A DNA stretch of 6,739 bases. It comes from Acidobacteriota bacterium (GTDB taxonomy: Bacteria; Acidobacteriota; Terriglobia; Terriglobales; Acidobacteriaceae). A model generated the notes under the pieces. The model saw nothing but the letters and a program-made list of their open reading frames with translations, made no database searches and was not told the DNA's origin. Shown piece after piece: positions 1 to 5,464 of this stretch (positions are counted from its first letter, which is position 1; each line of letters begins with the position of its first letter). A program made the position numbers and the translations under genes. The stretch spans positions 1-6,739 of the forward strand of contig JAEKKE010000031.1 of NCBI GenBank assembly GCA_019510535.1, in the 5' to 3' direction.

Positions 1-1
1 A

Positions 2-655
2 CTGCGGTTTGTTGTCTTCAACCTGGAGCTGAACGAGGGAAGCGAAGAGGCCTTTGCGACAGGCCACGATCGTGACCGCTTCGATGACGTGTGCGACCAC
101 ATCGTCGTGGAGCGTATCGAGTGCGGATCGGTGATCGGCACCTATCGGTTGCAGACAGGTCTGCGCGCCTTGCAGTCCCATGGATATTACAGCGCACAGG
201 AATTCGATCTCAGCCCGTACGAGTCGCTGCGGGAGCGGACAATCGAGCTGGGACGGGCCTGCATTCATCGCGATCATCGCTTACCTGAGGTCTTGAATCT
301 GCTGTGGAAGGCAATTGCCCGCTACGCCAAAGAGCGGGATGCGCGCTGGATGATCGGCTGCTGCTCGTTGAACTCACAGGATGCGGCTGAAGGTTGGAGC
401 GTGTTTCGCGGACTGAAGGAGTACCAGGTGGAGGAGCATCTTCGGACGCTTCCCCTTCCGGCATTGCGCATGGAGCCCGCGGGAGACGAAGCGGAGGTAA
501 AACAGCCTCCGAAGCTGCTGCGCAGCTACCTGGCGCTGGGTGCGCGGATCTGCGGAGAACCGGCGATCGACCGCGAGTTCCGTACCATCGATTTTCTTAC
601 CCTTATGGATTTGGAACGGCTTCATCCTAGAATGGCAGCACGGCTGTTTGGATGA
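2..655 (+). CDS. OlsB-like GNAT N-acyltransferase (hemolysin-type acyltransferase), 5' partial
   Basis: The reading frame is open from base 2 to a TGA at 653-655, so the gene starts left of the window; 217 codons are visible. An internal GTG at 89 is not the start, because family-like sequence (FNLELNEGSEEAF, then FDDVCDHIVV) precedes it. Numbering from base 2, recognisable blocks are GTYRL (46-50), YYSAQEFDL (62-70) and ELGRACIHRDHR (82-93). This order matches the OlsB / 'hemolysin' acyltransferase family (GNAT fold), whose characterised members move a 3-hydroxyacyl chain from acyl carrier protein to the amino group of ornithine, giving lyso-ornithine lipid at the inner membrane. The next gene downstream is a PlsC-type acyltransferase, which would suit the second, O-acylation step. 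The family call is firm; the ornithine substrate is inferred, and related proteins may use other amino acids such as glycine. The N-terminus cannot be judged. Confidence 0.8.
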   Translation: MRFVVFNLELNEGSEEAFATGHDRDRFDDVCDHIVVERIECGSVIGTYRLQTGLRALQSHGYYSAQEFDLSPYESLRERTIELGRACIHRDHRLPEVLNLLWKAIARYAKERDARWMIGCCSLNSQDAAEGWSVFRGLKEYQVEEHLRTLPLPALRMEPAGDEAEVKQPPKLLRSYLALGARICGEPAIDREFRTIDFLTLMDLERLHPRMAARLFG

Positions 656-668
656 AGGGACGAGAGAG

Positions 669-1430
669 TTGATAGGTGTATTACGGGCGCTGCGGCGTCT
701 GTTGTTTCTGGCAGGAATGACGGTGGTGGCGCTGACTGAAGCAGCGCTGCAAAGGGATAAGTCAGCGCGGGGCAGGGCGGTCTGGATGTGCAAGTGGAGC
801 CGCTTCGTCGTGCGTATGGCCGGTGTGCGGCTGCGAATCGTCGGCGAGCCGGCGCGGCATGGTCTGCTCGTGAGCAACCACATGGGCTATATCGACGTGC
901 TGGTGCTGGGCTCGATTGTGCCGACGGTCTTCGTCTCAAAGGCAGAGGTAAAAGACTGGCCGGTCTTCGGCTGGTTGACCCGTATTGCCGGCACCATCTT
1001 CGTGAATCGTGAGAATCGGATGGCCACGGCAAACGTGGCTGCGCAGATGCACGAGCGCATGGAAGAGGGATTGATGGTGCTATTTTTCCCCGAGGGAACA
1101 AGCTCGGATGGCGAGAAGATTCTCCCCTTCCGTACATCGCTTTTTGAGGCGCCAGTAAGGGCCGAAGCGGAGATCTGGACGTGCTGTGTCCGCTATGCGA
1201 TTCCGGGTGAGGGACGCGATGCGGTGCGGAAAAAAGTGGCCTATTGGGGCAATATGAGCTTCGGTCCGCACATGATGAAGCTGTTCACACTGAAGACGAT
1301 TGAGGCCGTGGTGGAGTACTCCCCGGTGGCGATCCGCACCGACGATCGCAAGGACGCCGCGCGCAGGAGCGAAGAACTCATGCGCGGCATGCACGAAGAA
1401 CTTGCAGCAAGCGAACCTGTTCTCTCCTGA
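669..1430 (+). CDS. plsC: 1-acyl-sn-glycerol-3-phosphate acyltransferase family protein (PlsC/OlsA-like)
   Basis: This is a 253-residue lysophospholipid acyltransferase that would transfer an acyl chain to a free hydroxyl of a lysolipid at the membrane. The HX4D catalytic motif is visible as NHMGYID (residues 70-76, His71 and Asp76), the second block as FVNRE (111-115), and the acceptor-phosphate motif as FPEGTSSDG (140-148). The usual Arg after FPEGT is Ser here. A hydrophobic stretch at about 11-26 after basic residues probably anchors the protein. I chose TTG at 669 because it keeps this segment and follows the purine-rich run GAAGGGACGAGAGAG. ATG 717 is the alternative and would remove half the segment; TTG 648 would overlap the upstream gene. 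The gene begins 13 bases after the OlsB-like stop, so the two are probably co-transcribed. The role may be general phosphatidic acid synthesis or the OlsA step of ornithine lipid synthesis; sequence alone does not decide. Confidence 0.85.
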   Translation: MIGVLRALRRLLFLAGMTVVALTEAALQRDKSARGRAVWMCKWSRFVVRMAGVRLRIVGEPARHGLLVSNHMGYIDVLVLGSIVPTVFVSKAEVKDWPVFGWLTRIAGTIFVNRENRMATANVAAQMHERMEEGLMVLFFPEGTSSDGEKILPFRTSLFEAPVRAEAEIWTCCVRYAIPGEGRDAVRKKVAYWGNMSFGPHMMKLFTLKTIEAVVEYSPVAIRTDDRKDAARRSEELMRGMHEELAASEPVLS

Positions 1431-1436
1431 GCTTCA

Positions 1437-1547
1437 AAGCATTTTCCCTGTTGCTGGGTATCCCGAAAGGATGTGCAGCGGCGTTTTCATGGCGGAAAAC
1501 GCCCATAGATACGGAGGCCCTGCTCTACACCTACAGGGAAAATGCTT
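1437..1547. repeat. Intergenic palindromic element, copy 1 (15-bp terminal inverted repeats)
   Basis: Perfect 15-bp terminal inverted repeats lie at 1437-1451 (AAGCATTTTCCCTGT) and 1533-1547. An inner hairpin has 9-bp arms at 1480-1488 (GGCGTTTTC) and 1495-1503 with a 6-base loop. A second copy is at 3499-3614. The two copies share nearly identical blocks after the left end (1443-1463), around the inner hairpin (1475-1509) and at the right end, with more divergent sequence between. The element fills the gap between the converging plsC and udk genes, and its right end touches the first base of the udk stop codon. GCTTCA occurs on both flanks (1431-1436 and 1544-1549), but the right one overlaps the terminal repeat, so it is weak evidence for a target duplication. 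No reading frame of its own is seen. It could be a REP/BIME-like repeat, a MITE, or a two-way terminator. Confidence 0.85.
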
Positions 1548-2170
1548 CAGCGGGAGAGCAGGTTGCGCTTGCGTAGCTCCACCAGAATGCTTTCGACGGA
1601 CCAGTCAAGCGCCTCCGTGCCTTTGACGGTTATATTGGCGTTGAGCTGCGAGGGAACGACGTACATCTCTGCCATTGGCCTTGCCGTCGCTTCGAACTGA
1701 TCCCGGACCGACTGTTCGGTTCGTCCGCGCTCACGCATATCGCGGTAGATGCGGCGGTTGAGGCAGATCTGATTGGGCGCGTCGACATAGATGGAAAAGC
1801 TGTAGAGCGGCAGCAGCTCCGGATAGTGCAGCGCCAGGATGCCTTCGACAATGACGACGCGTGTCGGCGTAACCGGATCGAACTGATTGGGCACACGCGA
1901 ATGTGTCTTGAAGTCGTAGATCGGCCGGCGGATGGGTTTGCCGTCCGCGAGCAGGCGGACATGCTCGATCAGCAGCTCAGACTCAAGTGAGTCCGGGTGA
2001 TCGAAGTTGGTCTTGTCGCGCGCCTCGAAGGGCAGATGCGAGAGATCGCGATAGTAGAGATCGAGGGCGAAGAGCGTGGCTTCGAGTTGTGTACAGAGCT
2101 CGCGCGCGAGGGTGGTCTTGCCCGAGCCCGAACAACCGGCAATTGCAATGACGAGTGGCTTGAACATCAT
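1547..2170 (-). CDS. udk: Uridine kinase (uridine/cytidine kinase)
   Basis: This 207-residue P-loop kinase phosphorylates uridine and cytidine to UMP and CMP in the cytosol, the pyrimidine salvage step. The Walker A loop GCSGSGKTT is at residues 12-20 (Lys18). It is followed by the substrate-side ALDLYYRD (35-42), HPDSLES (58-64), RPIYDF (82-87) and the Walker B-like VIVEGILAL (106-114), with the lid region RRIYRDMRERGR at 139-150. Order and length match bacterial Udk (about 210 residues). The ATG at 2168-2170 shares one base with the TAA of the upstream phosphorylase gene (TAATG), and a second ATG follows at once, so either Met could be first. No Shine-Dalgarno sequence stands out, so translation probably depends on reinitiation after the upstream gene. 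The TGA at 1547-1549 abuts intergenic repeat copy 1. Family call is secure; a phosphoribulokinase-like relative is less likely given the motifs. Confidence 0.93.
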   Translation of the reverse strand: MMFKPLVIAIAGCSGSGKTTLARELCTQLEATLFALDLYYRDLSHLPFEARDKTNFDHPDSLESELLIEHVRLLADGKPIRRPIYDFKTHSRVPNQFDPVTPTRVVIVEGILALHYPELLPLYSFSIYVDAPNQICLNRRIYRDMRERGRTEQSVRDQFEATARPMAEMYVVPSQLNANITVKGTEALDWSVESILVELRKRNLLSR

Positions 2171-2991
2171 TAGATTTGCGGCACCAGAGCGGTAAGAAGT
2201 GCCGTGAACTGACCCTCGATGCGCTTTCCGATCTCCATAACCTCTTCGTGATTGATGGGCTGGTCGAGCACACCGGCCGCCATGTTGGTCACCACGGATA
2301 GGCCCAAGACCTCAATGGCCATGTGGCGGGCGATGATGACCTCGTGCACGGTTGACATGCCGACAAGGTCCGCTCCCAGAGTACGGAAGGCACGGATCTC
2401 CGCCGGGGTCTCATAGCTGGGTCCAAGGACGGCGAGGTAGATGCCTTCGTTGAGCGTCCAGCCTTGTTTGGCAGCCTCATCGATGGCGAGCTTACGCAGC
2501 GCAGGCGAATACGCCGCGGACATGTCGAAGAAGCGCGGGCCCAGCGCGTCGATATTGGGGCCAAGAGCCGCGTTGGTTCCGGAGAGATTGATGTGGTCAG
2601 AGAGAACGACGATGGCTCCCTGGCCGTAGCGCGTGTTGATGCCACCGGCGGCATTGGTAACGATCAGCTTTTTTACACCGAGTAAGCCAAGCACACGCGT
2701 GGGGAAGGTGACCTGCGCCATGGTGTAGCCCTCGTAGGCATGGACACGGCCCTGCATGACGGCGATGGGGACTCCTCCAATGGTACCGAGCACCAGCTTG
2801 CCGCTATGTCCCGCGACCGTCGACTGCGGGAAGTTCGGGATCTCAGCATAGGGAATTGTGACCGCATCGGCCACCTGTGAGGCGAAGCTGCCGAGGCCGG
2901 AGCCTAGGATGATGGCGAGCTTGGGTTCCAGTGATGTCTTGGAGCGGATATATGAAACGGCGGTCTGGGCGTTGCTCAATATTTCGGACAT
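2170..2991 (-). CDS. punA: Purine nucleoside phosphorylase (trimeric, PNP/MTAP family)
   Basis: This 273-residue enzyme splits purine ribonucleosides and deoxyribonucleosides with phosphate, giving free base and (deoxy)ribose 1-phosphate for salvage in the cytosol. Visible motifs are GSGLG (30-34) for phosphate binding, GHSG (61-64, His62), GRVHAYEGY (81-89), TNAAGG (112-117), GPSYETPAEIR (190-200), GMST (211-214) and TNMAAG (235-240). Asn236 and His248 correspond to the Asn243 and His257 of mammalian PNP that favour 6-oxopurines, so inosine and guanosine are the likely substrates; this is inference by motif alignment. I chose the ATG at 2989-2991 because the protein then begins like its relatives (MSEILSNAQ). 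An in-frame ATG at 3025-3027 would add 12 residues, and neither start has a clear Shine-Dalgarno sequence. The TAA overlaps the udk start by one base, so the two genes form a nucleoside salvage operon. The NUDIX gene diverges 42 bases upstream. Confidence 0.93.
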   Translation of the reverse strand: MSEILSNAQTAVSYIRSKTSLEPKLAIILGSGLGSFASQVADAVTIPYAEIPNFPQSTVAGHSGKLVLGTIGGVPIAVMQGRVHAYEGYTMAQVTFPTRVLGLLGVKKLIVTNAAGGINTRYGQGAIVVLSDHINLSGTNAALGPNIDALGPRFFDMSAAYSPALRKLAIDEAAKQGWTLNEGIYLAVLGPSYETPAEIRAFRTLGADLVGMSTVHEVIIARHMAIEVLGLSVVTNMAAGVLDQPINHEEVMEIGKRIEGQFTALLTALVPQI

Positions 2992-3033
2992 GAGGAGTTG
3001 CAAAGAGGGTATCAAAGACGAAACCATAGTGCG

Positions 3034-3501
3034 ATGGCTGAAAAGCAGAGTGCCGGGCTACTGATGTACCGTTTGCAGCATGCGGTCCTGAAGGTGTTTC
3101 TGGTGCACCCCGGCGGACCCTACTGGAGTAAGAAGCAGGCCGGGCACTGGACTGTTCCCAAGGGAGAATTCCTTGACGGGGAAGAGCCTCTGGCGGCCGC
3201 AGTTCGGGAGTTTCGTGAAGAGACTGGATTCGAGGCCGAAGCGCCGTTTCTTCCGCTCGGGTCCATCCGCCAGAAGAGCGGAAAGATGGTTGAGGCGTGG
3301 GCCTTTCGCGGAGATTTCGAGGCAGACAAGCTGGTCAGCAATACCTGCATGGTGGAGTGGCCGCCACGGTCAGGAAAGAAGATCGAAATCCCCGAAGTTG
3401 ATGAAGGCCGGTGGTTCAATCTTCAGGACGCCAAAGAGTATCTACGCGAAGCACAGTGGCCGTTTCTCGATCGCCTGGCAGAGGCGATCAAACCGTCTTA
3501 G
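3034..3501 (+). CDS. NUDIX hydrolase (predicted NTP pyrophosphohydrolase type)
   Basis: The protein has 155 residues, the usual size for a single-domain NUDIX enzyme. Such enzymes cleave the pyrophosphate bond of a nucleoside diphosphate linked to another group, using Mg2+. The NUDIX box GX5EX7REUXEEXGU is complete at residues 44-66: Gly44, Glu50, Arg58, Glu59, the metal-binding Glu62 and Glu63, Gly65 and Phe66. The N-terminal SAGLLMYR (6-13), FLVHPGGPYW (22-31) and WTVPKGE (39-45) recall the subgroup annotated as predicted NTP pyrophosphohydrolases (COG4119-like). The start is ATG 3034, because the downstream sequence then begins as in relatives; TTG 2998 would lie closer to the phosphorylase start and is less likely. 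No strong ribosome binding site is visible. The TAG at 3499-3501 lies inside the left arm of intergenic repeat copy 2. The true substrate cannot be read from the sequence; nucleotide-pool cleansing or dinucleoside polyphosphate cleavage are possibilities. Confidence 0.9.
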   Translation: MAEKQSAGLLMYRLQHAVLKVFLVHPGGPYWSKKQAGHWTVPKGEFLDGEEPLAAAVREFREETGFEAEAPFLPLGSIRQKSGKMVEAWAFRGDFEADKLVSNTCMVEWPPRSGKKIEIPEVDEGRWFNLQDAKEYLREAQWPFLDRLAEAIKPS

Positions 3502-3614
3502 AGCAGTTTCCCTGTTGCTGGGTATCCGGTGATGGCCATGCAGCGGCGTTTTCATTGCGGAAAACGCCCATAGATGCTGAATCCCTACATTACATCCACA
3601 GGGAAAATGCTCTA
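3499..3614. repeat. Intergenic palindromic element, copy 2 (17-bp imperfect terminal inverted repeats)
   Basis: Terminal arms of 17 bp at 3499-3515 (TAGAGCAGTTTCCCTGT) and 3598-3614 (ACAGGGAAAATGCTCTA) pair with one mismatch. The inner hairpin has 9-bp arms at 3545-3553 (GGCGTTTTC) and 3560-3568 around the loop ATTGCG. Compared with copy 1, the 21 bases at 3507-3527 match 1443-1463, and 3540-3574 match 1475-1509 except for one loop base. The core is 110 bases (3502-3611) against 109 in copy 1 (1438-1546). It sits between the converging NUDIX and VWFA-like genes. Its left arm contains the NUDIX stop codon TAG. The pairing of the outer arms is kept while the segments between conserved blocks differ, which suggests selection on the fold or on terminal repeats. 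No coding sequence is seen in it. Confidence 0.85.
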
Positions 3615-3628
3615 GTCCCCGCAGTCCC

Positions 3629-5365
3629 TTATGGCTTTGGCGGTGGCACCGCACTGGTCGGAAGCTCCACGGCGCCGACCTTGTTACTTAGCAGATCGTG
3701 AATGCCAATCCTCAGGAAGACTTCTCTTTTTGCAGGAATGCTGATGTTCTGAGAGAACTGTACCCCCTGTTGCATCATGATCTTATAGTTGTCGGGCTTC
3801 AGTGAGATGGTGAGCGGACTGCTTGTAGAGGCCAGGGGCTTGCCACCCCGGTCATAAGCGACGACAACGAACTGCAGCCCAAGGATGTGGTTTCCGTCTT
3901 TTCCGATCGGAGACGAGACGTCGCCCGGAAGCGCCACACAGTTGATGATGTACTTCCGGAACGGGCCTTTCAACGCAGGTGCGGTGCTGGTGCCGGGTTC
4001 TGCGGTATCGGTCAGCGTTGCAGTCGAGAGGACCTGTGCTTTGAAAAGAATCTCGGTCGGTTGCGGTCCACCGCGCTGCATGGCAGCACGCATGGCATCG
4101 TAGCCCGGCGCAGTGGTTGGGGAGTTCGTCGCCGCCATCGCTTCCTGCGGTGGATACGCATAGTAACCACGGCGATAGGTAAGCTGCACGTTCTGTATGT
4201 CAGAGTGCACGACGATCTTCCGATATCTGCTATTCCAGTCTTTGTTTGAGGGAGTGTAGATCAGGGTATAAAAGTTTGAGCCGGAGTCGATGGCCTTCTG
4301 CACCGCCGAGTGCAGATTGTTCGTATTCAGAAAAGCCTTGCCTCCCGTCGCTTCGGCCATCTGCAGCATCGTGGCGTGTTCGTCGGCAGTCTGCGCGGTG
4401 AATTTCGCTAGGTCCTGCGCGAACCCGCGAGGGTTGCGGGCATAGCGTGCGCCGGAGTTTGACGCATCATACATCGGTGGCGCAAAGAGGCCTCGTGCGT
4501 CGACCGGGTAGACAGCGACCTGGCTGCGGGTAAGCAGGTTCGTCGTGTCCTGGAACTCCTTATCCGAAGAGAACTGCATGATGTTGGGGTTATCGCCATC
4601 CGGCAGGACGCTGAGCGGGAATGATCCCGAAAACCAGATCAGGTTTTTGCGTCCGGGAAACGCGGCGAGATAGCGGCCAAGCTGATTCATCGCGTCCATC
4701 GTGTATAGAACACGCATCTGGTTCTGGATCGCAGTGATGTTGTCTTCGAACTGCTGCAGGTTTGCGAGTGTCTCCGCATCGGCTCCGGTGAGAGCGGCCT
4801 GGTCTGAGATTGTGTCGCTACCGATCGGCTCGGGAAGGAGGGGAGAGTTCTTCGGGTTGCTCTTCTTGTGCTCCAGCGCCGAACGCAGCACGGACGGATC
4901 AGACGTAAAACCCTGCAGCAGGATCAGACGTGAGGTCAGGCCGAAGATCGCGATATTCGCGCCCGGCTGCATGGTCTTCAGGAATTCCATCATCTGGTTG
5001 CGGACGTAGGCCTGGTCTTTGAGCGGTGTGTTCAATGTATCCAGCAGCACCACATTCAGAGGCCGGTCGGTCGGAGCGGGGCTGTAATTGGTAAAGATTC
5101 CGGGATCCATCTTGAACGACGGTCCCAGCTTGATAGGAGCTGTCACAGAAGGAGCGGTGTGCTCTTCAAAGCGGGCGATGGATTGTGCGACACCGTTTTC
5201 GGTCAGCGTAAAGTCGGAGGCTTTGAGATCGTGGATCGGATTACCGCGCGAGTCGGTCACGGCGACATCGACGATAACGATCTGAGTGCCGGTGCGAATG
5301 GTTGGTGTCTGTGAAGCTGCAGACACAGTGAGCACGATGAAGGCCAGAGCAGGATACGTGCGCAT
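3629..5365 (-). CDS. Secreted VWFA-related Acidobacterial domain protein
   Basis: This 578-residue protein belongs to the von Willebrand A-like family that is abundant in Acidobacteria (TIGR03436 type); its biochemical role is unknown. From the ATG at 5363-5365 the protein starts with MRTYPALAFIVLTVSAASQ, a short basic n-region and hydrophobic core typical of a Sec signal peptide with cleavage near residues 17-19. Residues 27-67 resemble the family's N-terminal beta region (IVDVAVTDSRGNPIHDL, then DFTLTENG). The vWA core runs from about 103 to 400: VVLLDTLNT (105-113), NLIWFSGSFP (241-250), AVYPVDARG (284-292), ATGGKAF (339-345), FYTLIYTPSN (365-374) and YRRGYYAYP (397-405). Residues 435-565 look like a beta-rich C-terminal domain. 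The metal-site motif DxSxS reads D109-T-L-N-T113, so classical MIDAS binding is doubtful. An upstream ATG (5402-5404) and TTG (5411-5413) in frame would lengthen the n-region; none has a clear ribosome binding site. It appears to be transcribed alone. Confidence 0.88.
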   Translation of the reverse strand: MRTYPALAFIVLTVSAASQTPTIRTGTQIVIVDVAVTDSRGNPIHDLKASDFTLTENGVAQSIARFEEHTAPSVTAPIKLGPSFKMDPGIFTNYSPAPTDRPLNVVLLDTLNTPLKDQAYVRNQMMEFLKTMQPGANIAIFGLTSRLILLQGFTSDPSVLRSALEHKKSNPKNSPLLPEPIGSDTISDQAALTGADAETLANLQQFEDNITAIQNQMRVLYTMDAMNQLGRYLAAFPGRKNLIWFSGSFPLSVLPDGDNPNIMQFSSDKEFQDTTNLLTRSQVAVYPVDARGLFAPPMYDASNSGARYARNPRGFAQDLAKFTAQTADEHATMLQMAEATGGKAFLNTNNLHSAVQKAIDSGSNFYTLIYTPSNKDWNSRYRKIVVHSDIQNVQLTYRRGYYAYPPQEAMAATNSPTTAPGYDAMRAAMQRGGPQPTEILFKAQVLSTATLTDTAEPGTSTAPALKGPFRKYIINCVALPGDVSSPIGKDGNHILGLQFVVVAYDRGGKPLASTSSPLTISLKPDNYKIMMQQGVQFSQNISIPAKREVFLRIGIHDLLSNKVGAVELPTSAVPPPKP

Positions 5366-5411
5366 AATTTGTGTGGAACGAGGGTAGCGGAGTTTGTGCA
5401 GCATGCAAAGC

Positions 5412-5440
5412 AAAAAAGACCGGCGCGATGCCGGTCTTTT
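5412..5440 (-). terminator. Intrinsic terminator downstream of ispG
   Basis: A perfect 11-bp stem pairs AAAAGACCGGC (5414-5424) with GCCGGTCTTTT (5430-5440) around the 5-base loop GCGAT. Read on the minus strand, the GC-rich stem is followed by six T residues (complement of 5412-5417), the classical rho-independent arrangement. It begins 24 bases beyond the ispG stop and separates ispG from the VWFA-like gene on the same strand. On the plus strand the stem ends in only four T residues, so any activity there would be weaker. Confidence 0.9.
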
Positions 5441-5464
5441 CAGGGAAGGTCTGAGATTCAGGAG

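Noticed and set aside
210..1394. Long open frames opposite and overlapping the acyltransferase genes on both strands
   Set aside because: Their translations are rich in Arg, Ser and Pro with no recognisable motif, as expected of the non-coding frames of a GC-rich gene; the frames kept carry clear family motifs.
1431..1549. GCTTCA on both sides of repeat copy 1 as a target-site duplication
   Set aside because: The right copy overlaps the terminal inverted repeat and copy 2 shows no matching flank pair, so chance is a fair explanation.
1300..1626. A 108-codon plus-strand frame spanning the end of plsC, repeat copy 1 and the end of udk
   Set aside because: It crosses two confident genes and the palindromic element and its translation shows no family features.
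1437..3614. The two intergenic repeats as a CRISPR array
   Set aside because: The copies are over 2 kb apart, about 110 bp long, and separated by genes rather than short spacers.
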